A stretch of DNA of 64,000 nucleotides, from the NCBI RefSeq assembly GCF_004332295.1, contig NZ_RXLP01000026.1, forward strand, positions 107,558 through 171,557. The letters are read 5' to 3'. The position numbers and the translations under genes were made by a program. Positions 9,205-17,427 of this stretch are shown piece after piece (position 1 is the first letter of the stretch; every line of letters starts with the position of its first letter). Under the pieces are notes generated by a model, which ran no database searches, was not told the origin of the DNA, and was given only the letters and a program-made list of their open reading frames with translations. This stretch comes from Alloscardovia theropitheci. GTDB taxonomy: Bacteria; Actinomycetota; Actinomycetes; Actinomycetales; Bifidobacteriaceae.

Positions 9205-9588
9205 CTACTTGAGTTCTACAGATGCGCCAGCAGCTTCGAGGTCTGCCTTTGCCTTCTCTGCATCTTCCTTGTTTGCACCTTCGAGAACTGGCTTTGGAGC
9301 GCCGTCTACGAGTGCCTTTGCTTCTGCGAGACCGAGGTTAGTAAGAGCGCGAACAGCCTTGATAACCTGGATCTTCTTGTCGCCAGCTGCGGTGAGGATT
9401 ACGTCGAACTCATCCTTCTCTTCTTCAGCAGCAGCAGCGCCTGCGGCTGGAGCAGCAACTGCAACAGCAGCTGGAGCAGCAGCTTCAACATCGAACTCAT
9501 CTTCGAACTTCTTTACGAAGTCAGAGAGCTCTACGAGGGTCATTTCCTTGAAAGCTTCGAGGAGCTCATCAGCGGAGAGCTTTGCCAT
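9205..9588 (-). CDS. rplL: Large ribosomal subunit protein bL12 (L7/L12)
   Basis: A 127-residue stalk protein that recruits and activates the GTPase translation factors. It has the helical dimerisation N-terminus ([18 protein letters not shown]), an Ala-rich hinge (about 45-60) and the conserved C-terminal domain with [20 protein letters not shown] and [16 protein letters not shown]. The ATG at 9588 was chosen over an upstream ATG because the family starts at MAKLS and an AAGGAAG-type ribosome binding site precedes it. It follows rplJ in the usual order. Confidence 0.97.
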   Translation of the reverse strand: MAKLSADELLEAFKEMTLVELSDFVKKFEDEFDVEAAAPAAVAVAAPAAGAAAAEEEKDEFDVILTAAGDKKIQVIKAVRALTNLGLAEAKALVDGAPKPVLEGANKEDAEKAKADLEAAGASVELK

Positions 9589-9681
9589 AATGGCTTCCTT
9601 TCGTTGTGGCACCCTACGTAAGTAATCGAGTGCCGAAATCTTTATTCTTAAACAGTTATCGTTAGTGAACTAACGTAATAA

Positions 9682-10203
9682 CTATGCAGCCTTCTCCTGC
9701 TTTTCGCGCAATGCATCGATAGTGCGAACTGCCTTGGTAGGCAATGCTGCGAATGCAAATGCTGCCTTGGCCATGGTGCCCTTGAGTGCACCAGCTGCCT
9801 TGGCAAGGAGTACTTCGCGTGGCTCGAGGTCTGCAAGAGTATTTACGCCTGCAGCATCATAGATAGAGCCATCAGCAAAGCCGCCCTTAATAACGAGCTG
9901 CTTATTTGCTGCGGTGAAGTCACGCAATACCTTTGCAGCCTCTACGAAGTCACCCTTAACGAAGGTGATTGCGGTAGGACCGGAAAGCATCTCATCGAGA
10001 CCCTCGATGCCAGCTTCCTTTGCTGCAATACGAGCAAGCGTATTCTTCGCCACATTGTAGGTTGTATCGGTGCCAAGCTTTTCGCGCAGATCAGAAATCT
10101 GTGGAACGCTAAGGCCACGATACTCGGTGAGGAACACAGCATCAGCTTCGTTGAACTTCTCAGTCAGCTGAGCGATTGCCTCTGCCTTTTCTGGCCTTCT
10201 CAT
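9682..10203 (-). CDS. rplJ: Large ribosomal subunit protein uL10
   Basis: A 173-residue stalk-base protein that anchors L12 dimers to 23S rRNA. Landmarks are MRRPEKAEAIAQL, FLTEYRGLSVPQISDLR, YNVAKNTLARIAAKE and GPTAITFVKGD. Two ATG codons lie 6 bases apart. AGGAAGGA abuts the first (10209) but is well placed for the second (10203), so the second is preferred. The operon is probably autoregulated through the L10 leader upstream. Confidence 0.97.
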   Translation of the reverse strand: MRRPEKAEAIAQLTEKFNEADAVFLTEYRGLSVPQISDLREKLGTDTTYNVAKNTLARIAAKEAGIEGLDEMLSGPTAITFVKGDFVEAAKVLRDFTAANKQLVIKGGFADGSIYDAAGVNTLADLEPREVLLAKAAGALKGTMAKAAFAFAALPTKAVRTIDALREKQEKAA

Positions 10204-10209
10204 TGGCAT

Positions 10210-10370
10210 TCCTTCCTATGGAACCGCTTCGTCGAAGTTCCATAGAAGCAAAATAAAAAAGCCCTGCGCAGGCAGAGCACACACTTATCTAAAGCTTCTA
10301 TCTCAACCTGCGATGGCGCTTTCACGCTTTACTGGATTACTCCAACCAACGGTCTGTGGTTTACGTAGAC
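10210..10370 (-). ncRNA. L10 leader (ribosomal protein autoregulatory 5' UTR)
   Basis: The 5' leader of rplJ contains a kink-turn-like region (the minus-strand segment around ACCGTTGGTTGG, then GTAAAGCGTGAAAGCGCCATCGCAG split by short stems), followed by an attenuator hairpin (10255-10278). A second stem, TATGGAAC/GTTCCATA (10217-10244), lies just before the start codon. This matches the known layout of L10 leaders, which bind L10(L12) complex to repress their operon. Exact ends are estimated. Confidence 0.7.
10255..10278 (-). terminator. Attenuator in the L10 leader
   Basis: The minus-strand stem GCTCTG/CAGGGC with loop CCTGCG (10261-10278) is followed by TTTTTT (A-run 10255-10260), upstream of rplJ. 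The position inside a leader implies premature termination control rather than end-of-operon termination. Confidence 0.75.
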
Positions 10371-10379
10371 AAATATACA

Positions 10380-10408
10380 GCGGGGTATAGATTTTGTCTA
10401 CACCCCGC
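10380..10408 (-). terminator. Hairpin after mtnN
   Basis: A 12-bp stem GCGGGGTATAGA/TCTACACCCCGC with a 5-base loop lies 40 bases past the mtnN stop. The U tract on the minus strand is poor. An overlapping alternative pairing GTAGACAAA/TTTGTCTAC (10365-10402) excludes this stem, so the element may be both the mtnN terminator and part of the rplJ leader folding. Confidence 0.5.
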
Positions 10409-10446
10409 GTGGCTTACAATTTCTTTTTATTATTCAACCTCGCTAT

Positions 10447-11139
10447 TTACACTAATTTCTGAGCAATTGCGAGTACAATTTTTGCAGCAGTATCAGCATA
10501 AACACTAACGTCAAATTCACGGAATGTTTCATACTCAGTATCCGCATCATCACTAAGCGCACGTATCACCAAAACTGGTACATCATTTCGTGCTGCAACA
10601 TGAGCAACTGCTGCACCTTCCATCTCAACAGCATCGGCATTTGTTAGTTGTTTAACAGCCTGGGCCTTCTCACCTTCAACAAAGGTATTTCCCGTTGCGA
10701 TTTTGCCAGCAAGATGCTTAATATTCATATCATCAAGGACCGCATGTGCGATTTCGATAAGCTTCTCATCGCTATGGTATTCATCGGTAAATGGTGCGGA
10801 TTGCGATATCATGCGCATATCCGTATCAAGATACACCAAGGTCTTTCCGAGCACAACATCATTAATGCGTAAGCTATCAGTAAGATTTCCAGCAATTCCA
10901 GAGAATATAACGCATTCTGGATGATATTGGTCAATCAAATGTTGTGTTGTAGCAGCAGCATTAACCGTTCCCATGCCCGCTACTGTAGCAACAACATGTA
11001 TCTCATCTGTCGAAGCACCCAAATACCCATCAAAAATAGTTACACCCGCGCTTTTACTCTGTGATATGCGAGTCAAGGATTGCGAAATTAATTCGACTTC
11101 AACATCCATAGCTCCGATGACTGCAATTGTACGTGTCAT
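10447..11139 (-). CDS. mtnN: 5'-methylthioadenosine / S-adenosylhomocysteine nucleosidase
   Basis: A 230-residue hydrolase that cleaves adenine from MTA and S-adenosylhomocysteine, recycling methyl-cycle by-products. Landmarks are MTRTIAVIGAMDVEVE, GMGTVNAAATTQ, FSGIAGNL, KIATGNTFVEGE, the active-site stretch DAVEMEGAAVAHVAA and IRALSDDADTE with the catalytic Asp. AAGGAAG lies 7 bases before the ATG. It sits 20 bases downstream of the second DAHP synthase gene, so co-transcription is possible. Confidence 0.95.
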   Translation of the reverse strand: MTRTIAVIGAMDVEVELISQSLTRISQSKSAGVTIFDGYLGASTDEIHVVATVAGMGTVNAAATTQHLIDQYHPECVIFSGIAGNLTDSLRINDVVLGKTLVYLDTDMRMISQSAPFTDEYHSDEKLIEIAHAVLDDMNIKHLAGKIATGNTFVEGEKAQAVKQLTNADAVEMEGAAVAHVAARNDVPVLVIRALSDDADTEYETFREFDVSVYADTAAKIVLAIAQKLV

Positions 11140-11158
11140 ATCTATCTTCCTTTACTGT

Positions 11159-12418
11159 TTATGATCTCAATGTGTGAGTATCACGACGTTTTTGTACAGC
11201 ATCTGATAATTCATGAAGCAATGCATGAGTGTCGTCCCACGAAATACATTTATCAGTAATCGATTTGCCGTATTCGAGTTGAGACAAAGGCGCAGCCTCT
11301 TGATTTCCACCTTTTATAAAGCTTTCAATCATAATTCCTGAAATGCCCGGCTCGTCCTCAGCTACACGCTGTGCTATATTTCTGACGACTCGCACCTGCT
11401 GTACCTCATCTTTTCCAGAATTACCATGAGACGCATCAATTACCACACCATGTGTAGCAATACACTCATGGTCAATTTTCTCATGCGTTATTTTAAGAGC
11501 TTGCTCAACTGATTGCGCATCATAATTTGGACCATGTATAGAACCGCGTAAAATGACATGACAATCAGGATTGCCCAGCGTTTCAACGGCCGCGGCTCGC
11601 CCTTGATGATCAATTCCAAAGAAGGTATGTTCCTGCATAGCGGTAATTACGCTATCCACTGCTACTGAGACCGAACCATCAGTAGCATTTTTGAAACCGA
11701 CCGGCATAGATAGACCAGACGCTAACTGACGATGCACCTGACTCTCAGTATTTCGCGCACCAATCGCACCCCAACTAATCGCATCAGAAATATACTGCGG
11801 TGATGTTGGCTCGAGAAACTCTGTGGCCGCAGCAATATCCTGGCTAAGTACATCTAGCAGAATCTGTCGTGCGAGCAAAAGCCCTTTGTTGATCTTATGT
11901 GTGCCGTCCACATCAGGATCATTAATAAGACCCTTCCACCCAATGGTCGTACGCGGCTTCTCAAAATACACGCGCATCACTATAAGCAGGTTCTCCTCTA
12001 ATTCCTTGCGTACACGTCCTAAACGTTGCGCATAGTCTAGTGCAGCTTGAGGATCGTGGATGGAACACGGTCCTACAATAACAAGTAAGCGATCATCCTC
12101 ACCACTGAGCACAGCTCGAATTTCCTCGCGAGATTCTACGATAAGTTTACGTGCCTGATCATTAAGTGGAAGACTTTGTAATACTGCAGCAGGAGACGGA
12201 AGAGGGTCGAGCTCAAGTACACGTCGATTAATAATTGGAGCCAACCCAACTTCATCTTCCCACCGCGAAACGGATGTAAGGTTTAGCGGATTTTTATCGT
12301 GGTTTTTCTCAATTTGCGTATGCAAATATTCGCGACGAATTGCCGCGTCATGCGCATCGCGCTCTAACTCACTTGCTGAAGGATTCATATGCTGAGATGA
12401 CGGATTAACTTCGGCCAT
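11159..12418 (-). CDS. aroG: Class I DAHP synthase (3-deoxy-7-phosphoheptulonate synthase), copy 2
   Basis: A 419-residue first enzyme of the shikimate pathway, condensing phosphoenolpyruvate with erythrose-4-phosphate. It shows VGPCSIHDPQAALDYAQRL, MRVYFEKPRTTIGWKGL, AISWGAIGARNTESQVHR, NPDCHVILRGSIHGPNYD and DASHGNSGKDE, all typical of the AroF/G/H family. The N-terminus is about 40 residues longer than in the neighbouring copy. It starts 4 bases after the upstream copy stops, so the pair is one operon. The two probably differ in feedback inhibition by aromatic amino acids; which is which cannot be told from the sequence. Confidence 0.93.
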   Translation of the reverse strand: MAEVNPSSQHMNPSASELERDAHDAAIRREYLHTQIEKNHDKNPLNLTSVSRWEDEVGLAPIINRRVLELDPLPSPAAVLQSLPLNDQARKLIVESREEIRAVLSGEDDRLLVIVGPCSIHDPQAALDYAQRLGRVRKELEENLLIVMRVYFEKPRTTIGWKGLINDPDVDGTHKINKGLLLARQILLDVLSQDIAAATEFLEPTSPQYISDAISWGAIGARNTESQVHRQLASGLSMPVGFKNATDGSVSVAVDSVITAMQEHTFFGIDHQGRAAAVETLGNPDCHVILRGSIHGPNYDAQSVEQALKITHEKIDHECIATHGVVIDASHGNSGKDEVQQVRVVRNIAQRVAEDEPGISGIMIESFIKGGNQEAAPLSQLEYGKSITDKCISWDDTHALLHELSDAVQKRRDTHTLRS

Positions 12419-12422
12419 GATG

Positions 12423-13568
12423 CTAGTTTAGCGTACGCCTTTCACGCACTGCTCCACTAAGCTTATGAAGAAGTTCATTCGTACGCTCCCACGAAATACA
12501 ACGATCGGTAATCGACTTTCCATAGACAAGTTCGTTCAAAGGAGCTGGCGATTGATTACCTGACTCAATGAAGCTCTCCATCATGATTCCAGAAATACCC
12601 TGTTCACCTAATCGGATACGCTCTGCAATTTCTTCAACAACACGAGCTTGCTTCACTTCATTCTTACCACTATTGCCATGTGCTGCATCAATAATTAGCC
12701 CTCGAGAAGCAGCATCAGGAGCATTCGATTCTTGCAAATATTCAAGAGCATCTGCGACAGATTGAGCGTCATAATTTGGACCATGTATAGAACCACGCAA
12801 AATGACATGACAATCCGGATTTCCTAATGTTTCTGCAGAAATTACTGCACCATCTACATTAATTGATAAGAAATGATGCTCATGCGATGCTGTATAGCAT
12901 GAATCGGCTGCGACTTTAACATTTCCGTCTGTTGAATTTTTAAATCCAACCGGCATAGATAGACCAGACGCTAACTGACGATGCACCTGGCTCTCAGTAT
13001 TACGCGCACCAATCGCACCCCAACTAATCGCATCAGAAATATACTGCGGCGTAATTGGGTCAAGAAATTCTGTAGCAGTGGGCAATCCAATTTCTACTGT
13101 ATCCACCAAGATCTTTCGTGCGAGCCACATACCTTTACGAATATTAAATGTCCCATTGAGGTCCGGGTCATTAATAAGACCCTTCCATCCAATAGTCGTG
13201 CGTGGTTTCTCAAAATACACGCGCATCACTACGAGAATATCGTCTTCAAGCTCTTTCGCCACACTATAAAGACGCTGAGCATAGTCTCGTGCCGCTTGTG
13301 GATCATGAATAGAACACGGGCCGACTATAACTACAAGTCGATCATCTCGCCCATGCAAAATATCACGAATAGCTGCGCGTGATTCTTGCACTCGCTTAAC
13401 CAGATGCCTTCCAAGTGGAATCTCATTAATAAAAGATCGAGGCGCTGGAATTGGGTCAAGCTGACGAATATTAACATCTACTGTTTCAGGTAGAACAGCC
13501 TCATGCCCTAGCTCTATGTTATTTTTCCCCTCAAGAGGTCCTCGCATCTGATTCATCATGCTCCCCAT
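12423..13568 (-). CDS. aroG: Class I DAHP synthase, copy 1
   Basis: A 381-residue paralogue of the next gene with the same motif set (VGPCSIHDPQAARDYAQRL, WKGLINDPDLNGTF, GARNTESQVHR, DAAHGNSGKNE). The two genes share near-identical DNA over about 100 bases at 12945-13050 versus 11695-11800, although they diverge elsewhere. Start choice is uncertain because ATG codons occur at residues 1, 4, 5 and 8; GGGGAG lies between the first and the fourth/fifth residue, favouring the internal ATGs. It is preceded by a strong 5' UTR hairpin. Confidence 0.93.
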   Translation of the reverse strand: MGSMMNQMRGPLEGKNNIELGHEAVLPETVDVNIRQLDPIPAPRSFINEIPLGRHLVKRVQESRAAIRDILHGRDDRLVVIVGPCSIHDPQAARDYAQRLYSVAKELEDDILVVMRVYFEKPRTTIGWKGLINDPDLNGTFNIRKGMWLARKILVDTVEIGLPTATEFLDPITPQYISDAISWGAIGARNTESQVHRQLASGLSMPVGFKNSTDGNVKVAADSCYTASHEHHFLSINVDGAVISAETLGNPDCHVILRGSIHGPNYDAQSVADALEYLQESNAPDAASRGLIIDAAHGNSGKNEVKQARVVEEIAERIRLGEQGISGIMMESFIESGNQSPAPLNELVYGKSITDRCISWERTNELLHKLSGAVRERRTLN

Positions 13569-13575
13569 TATGCCG

Positions 13576-13632
13576 AAGAACTCTGCTTAACTCAAATGAT
13601 GTCTTATTTTCATTGAATTAGGCAGAGTTCTT
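13576..13632 (-). promoter_or_regulatory. Long 5' UTR hairpin before the DAHP synthase operon
   Basis: Perfect 11-bp arms AAGAACTCTGC (13576-13586) and GCAGAGTTCTT (13622-13632) enclose a second, imperfect stem, giving roughly 20 paired bases. The structure ends about 8 bases before the first possible start codon. It lacks a U tract, so translational control or RNA processing is more likely than termination. Confidence 0.6.
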
Positions 13633-13673
13633 AACTGTATGTCTTAAGCGCTTTTGCTAAACACTAACGGTTG

Positions 13674-13733
13674 TTTTACGCGCTAGTCTTTACACGCTAG
13701 GCTTACGCACTACTTACGCTAGGTTTACGCTAG
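13674..13733. repeat. Five short TTACGC..CTAG direct repeats
   Basis: Five degenerate 10-12-bp units line up in 60 bp: TTTACGCGCTAG, TTTACACGCTAG, CTTACGCACTAC, CTTACGCTAG and TTTACGCTAG. They lie between pepC and the DAHP synthase leader. They could be operator sites, a promoter-proximal structure or a simple degenerate repeat. Confidence 0.5.
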
Positions 13734-13746
13734 TCCTATGCAAGAC

Positions 13747-15078
13747 TTAGGCAAGAGCGCCCATTGGATCCCAAGCTGGAAGCATAATTGGCTCTTCTTC
13801 AAGAGCTGCCTGATACTCAGCTGGCAACATTGACTTTGGCACTGCCACTTCATAAACGAACTCGTCAAACCAAGGATCATCCATGGTAAAGAAGCCTTTA
13901 TCTGCGATATCAGTTCCCCACGAGTTCTCTACACGCCAGCGGTTCGTGGTTTCGCCATCAGCATCTACACCTGCAAACGCCATTGCATGATTCATAGCAG
14001 AATCAGCAAAACGAACGCGATCTTCCTTATTTAAATCAAAATTGATGTCATAAACTCGACCGTATTCGAAAAGATCTGTTGCCCATGCCCCATCTTTGCG
14101 ATCCATCATTGGGTGGCAGTCAGCACCAAACCATACAGGTATACCCTGTTCTTCGAGGATAGTACGAACGCACTTCTTCATGAAGTCAGTATCTACATTA
14201 AGGTATGCAGTTGGAGTACCACCTGCAACGTTGCCCAAATGCTCGATACCAATCATCTTTCCCTTAGGATGTTCAGAACGAGGATCGTCTACGAGGCATA
14301 CATAATCTTCCAAGCCAGCGGTTACATACTTATGCCAGAATTCAACTGGAGTAATTTCACCTACACGGTGGAAATTATCATCCTTATCTGTGTATTCCCA
14401 CTCGAATGAGGTTGGAGGAGTTCCCAAGTGAATTGTCAAAATACGATGCGCTTCTTCTACCGCATTCTGAGCAATTTCCTGTGCATTTTCAGGATGCGCA
14501 TACATGTGAGCAACTGCTTGACGCAACGCTGAACGCAGTTGGGTATTCATTTCACCAGTGTTTTGGCTTGATGCTGTTTCTGGGAAGAAGTCCTTTGGAA
14601 CTGCACCATACTTGGTATAAATATTCATAGCCATAGTCCACTGACCGCCATCACCCATCAAATCATGGAGAAGGAACTGAACCAAACGAGAATCGGATGG
14701 TTCGCCAGCTGCAATCAATGCTTGCATATCTTGCATGAAGTAGTTTGCACGCTCAAGCTTGTCAAAATACATAGCGTAAGACTGGCTGAATTCGAAGTCC
14801 TTATTCTTCAAGTTCATTTCGCGCTTTGCTACGAAGCGAGCTACGTTTAACGAGCTAAACAACCAGCAACGGCCAGAGCGTTTCTGACTTGTAGCATCAC
14901 CATTATCGATAACCGTGCTAAAACGACGCTGCAAATAGCGAGCACGATCAAAATTCTTAGCTACAGCATCGATGCCTGAAGTAGTTACTGCGTTCATAGC
15001 AATACGATTAGCTTCACGACTGTCGAAGTTTGCGCGCAAACCGTTCAAAGTCTGTGCACTCAATGGTTCAAAAGACAT
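13747..15078 (-). CDS. pepC: Aminopeptidase C (peptidase family C1B, bleomycin hydrolase type)
   Basis: A 443-residue cytoplasmic cysteine aminopeptidase that forms hexameric self-compartmentalised rings. The catalytic Cys is residue 71 in KRSGRCWLFSSLN. The His lies in AMNHAMAFAGVD and the Asn in VENSWGTD. The length is right for the family. AAGGAAGGG precedes the ATG. In fermentative Gram-positives this enzyme finishes peptide breakdown. It is the first gene upstream of the DAHP synthase pair but is separated by 178 bases of leader and repeats. Confidence 0.95.
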   Translation of the reverse strand: MSFEPLSAQTLNGLRANFDSREANRIAMNAVTTSGIDAVAKNFDRARYLQRRFSTVIDNGDATSQKRSGRCWLFSSLNVARFVAKREMNLKNKDFEFSQSYAMYFDKLERANYFMQDMQALIAAGEPSDSRLVQFLLHDLMGDGGQWTMAMNIYTKYGAVPKDFFPETASSQNTGEMNTQLRSALRQAVAHMYAHPENAQEIAQNAVEEAHRILTIHLGTPPTSFEWEYTDKDDNFHRVGEITPVEFWHKYVTAGLEDYVCLVDDPRSEHPKGKMIGIEHLGNVAGGTPTAYLNVDTDFMKKCVRTILEEQGIPVWFGADCHPMMDRKDGAWATDLFEYGRVYDINFDLNKEDRVRFADSAMNHAMAFAGVDADGETTNRWRVENSWGTDIADKGFFTMDDPWFDEFVYEVAVPKSMLPAEYQAALEEEPIMLPAWDPMGALA

Positions 15079-15114
15079 AGGTGTCCCTTCCTTGAGTTGA
15101 TTGATATTTACTTA

Positions 15115-15150
15115 TAATTAAACCGCGTAGTGTGAACACCGCGCGGTTAA
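15115..15150. terminator. Hairpin between the DivIVA-like gene and pepC
   Basis: The inverted repeat TTAAACCGCG/CGCGGTTAA (about 15117-15149) forms a stem of about 9 bp. It lies about 110 bases past the DivIVA-like stop and 40 bases before the pepC start. The U tract is weak in both directions, so the terminator call is tentative. Confidence 0.35.
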
Positions 15151-15258
15151 TGTTATTTTCTTAAAATTCTCTTATCAGTATCATCTGCTGTTCTAGGCAA
15201 TAATTATTCTCGCATTATTCTCATTCATGAGAATGTCATCGTGCGATATGTGAGTGCA

Positions 15259-16665
15259 TTATTCCTCAGAGGTAGCTTCTTCAGGAGAATCGTTATCTGT
15301 TTGTTGGGATGATGCATCTTCTGATTGCGTATCTTCAGATTCAACCGTATCTTCTTGTTCTTCTTGATTATCTTGAGTATTCTCTTGAGCATTATCTTGA
15401 GGACGAGAAGCTGGAGCGTCAAATAATGAAGCACCAAAAGCATTGGAGAAGATAGAACGAAGCTCATCAACTCGCGATGTAATGGACGCTTCACGTTCTT
15501 GAAGAACTGCAATTCTATTTTGCAAACCGTCAATTTCATCTTGAGCTGCTGCACGGTGATCGCTAACAACCTGCTGCGCCTGCTTCTTAGCTTCTTCAAT
15601 AATCTGATCAGCTTCATCCTGAGCCTTCTGGCGAGTCTGCTGAGCATACTCGTCGGCTTCCTTACGCACAGCTTTCGCATCATCGAGCAATTGAGTAGAT
15701 TCTTCTTCCACCGTATTGCGTCGCTGTGCCAAATCAGCAAGCATTGCTTCAACCTTAGTATTCGCATCCTGTTGATTTGCTGAGATATCCTGACGAACTT
15801 GTTCTGCCTCCTGAGCGACCTTTGCCAAGGTCTGGGCACGTTCAACATCAGCTGCATCGGTAATTTGACGAGCCTGAGCACGAGCAGCATCTGTGATTTC
15901 ATCAGCTTGTCGCTTTGCATCAGAAAGGAGCTTGCTCACTTGTTCACGCACATCCGCCAACTTTTGGTTAGCAGAGTCGAGAGCTTTCTGAATCTGATCG
16001 TTTGCTTCACTCTTCTTTGCTGCAATTTCATCATCAGCCTCTTTACGTTGCTGGGCGATTTCCTCTGCAGCTTGAGCTTTCGCTTGGGCAATTTGCGAAT
16101 CTTGCTCGGAGCGTTGCACATTAAGCTGTTTAATGTGCTCTTCACTCTTTGCATTGAGCTCAATGTCCAATGTACGTCGCTGATCTTCACTTTCTCGTTT
16201 AGCCGTTGCTACCAGCTGATTACTTTCGTTTTGTGCAGTTGCACGTAATTTATCAGCCTGCTCCTGCGCTTGAGAAAGCATAGAAGCGGATTCGCTCTGC
16301 GCATTATTTCGCATTGCATCAGCGTCAAGCTTCGCATTGTTCAACAAGGTTTGAGCTTCATTATTCGCATTATCGCGAATAGTTTGAGCATCTTGTTTAG
16401 CTCGGGCTAGTAATTCTCGACTAGTTTGTTCTGCCGAAGCAAGAAGCTGTTGAGCATTTGCGCCCAAAGCTGTAAACGAATTTTGCTGTTGCCCACTGTT
16501 CTTCTCTTTTTCTTCCTGAAGTTGAGCATCAAGTTCGAGAATTCTCGCATCGTAAATCTTAATTTGTTCGCGCAAACGTGCGGTATTTTCTTGAGCACGC
16601 ATGAAAGCATCATCGACGCGTTCCTTATCATATCCGCGTAAAACTATTGGGAAATTATCAGCCAT
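15259..16665 (-). CDS. DivIVA/Wag31-like coiled-coil protein
   Basis: A 468-residue protein. The first 20 residues (MADNFPIVLRGYDKERVDDA) match the DivIVA/GpsB-type start (a GYDKxxVD motif binding membrane or partners). It is then almost entirely Ala/Gln/Glu/Asp coiled coil (about 25-400), followed by an acidic tail (about 415-468) rich in E, D, S and Q. Such proteins organise polar growth or septation in actinobacteria. The ATG at 16665 has GGAG 5 bases upstream; the GTG two codons earlier overlaps that site. The long antisense ORFs across it follow from its repetitive composition. Confidence 0.75.
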   Translation of the reverse strand: MADNFPIVLRGYDKERVDDAFMRAQENTARLREQIKIYDARILELDAQLQEEKEKNSGQQQNSFTALGANAQQLLASAEQTSRELLARAKQDAQTIRDNANNEAQTLLNNAKLDADAMRNNAQSESASMLSQAQEQADKLRATAQNESNQLVATAKRESEDQRRTLDIELNAKSEEHIKQLNVQRSEQDSQIAQAKAQAAEEIAQQRKEADDEIAAKKSEANDQIQKALDSANQKLADVREQVSKLLSDAKRQADEITDAARAQARQITDAADVERAQTLAKVAQEAEQVRQDISANQQDANTKVEAMLADLAQRRNTVEEESTQLLDDAKAVRKEADEYAQQTRQKAQDEADQIIEEAKKQAQQVVSDHRAAAQDEIDGLQNRIAVLQEREASITSRVDELRSIFSNAFGASLFDAPASRPQDNAQENTQDNQEEQEDTVESEDTQSEDASSQQTDNDSPEEATSEE

Positions 16666-16794
16666 CTTCACTCCACTACATTAATTTCTAACCCTTAGTT
16701 AAGGGTACACATTCGGGAATACACAATACACATGTAACCCCATTTTTTCGCATATTAATTACAGGTTTAGTTACAGGACAATTGCCTTACGCAA

Positions 16795-17427
16795 TTAAAG
16801 GTTATTTTTTCGATATTCCAAAGTTGCAGTAATAATTTCACGTGCTGCATTCACCATGATATCGAGCTTCATACCTTTTGTATATCCCACAGCTTTCTCT
16901 ACATGCGGGAAGGATACAAAACCAGCATATGTATCTTTATGATGGGACGTCCATTCTAGCAACTCATAGAAAATTGAATTACATACGAAAGTACCTGCAT
17001 CAGAGCTGAAAGTCACAGGAATATCATTTTTAGCAAGAACTTTACTAATATCTCGTAACGGTAATCCGGTCCAGTACGCGGCAGGACCATTCTCATTAAT
17101 GCGAATATCTTTTGGCTGTACGTCATCAATATCCGGACGTGAAGCATCGATAATATTCGTAGCGCATCTTTCCAGTGCAATGGTACGAGCATGAGTTTTG
17201 AGCCCTGTAGCTAAGATAACATGTGGTTCTACAGCATCAAGAGTTTGTTGCAACGTCGGCCATGCGTGAGCGAAGCTCAGTGGTAGCAAAACTGACGTAA
17301 CTGATACTGAGGCACCTTCAAAAGCGATGCCTTCATCAGTAATTATTTCTGTAACCAACCGAGACGGATTTTTTTCTACGCCTTCATACTGGTCAAAACC
17401 ACAAATAACAACACGATAATTATCCAT
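16795..17427 (-). CDS. pcp: Pyroglutamyl-peptidase I
   Basis: A 210-residue cytosolic cysteine peptidase (family C15) that removes N-terminal pyroglutamate. The triad is visible: Glu86 in ALERCATN, Cys149 in SDAGTFVCNSIFY and His175 in GFVSFPH. The length and opening (VVICGFDQYEGVEKNPS) fit. It overlaps the end of pgeF by one base (TAATG), so the two are translationally coupled. Confidence 0.9.
   Translation of the reverse strand: MDNYRVVICGFDQYEGVEKNPSRLVTEIITDEGIAFEGASVSVTSVLLPLSFAHAWPTLQQTLDAVEPHVILATGLKTHARTIALERCATNIIDASRPDIDDVQPKDIRINENGPAAYWTGLPLRDISKVLAKNDIPVTFSSDAGTFVCNSIFYELLEWTSHHKDTYAGFVSFPHVEKAVGYTKGMKLDIMVNAAREIITATLEYRKNNL

Noticed and set aside
9209-9625. 138-codon ORF antisense to rplL
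   Set aside because: Mirror of the Ala-rich L12 coding sequence; no start signal.
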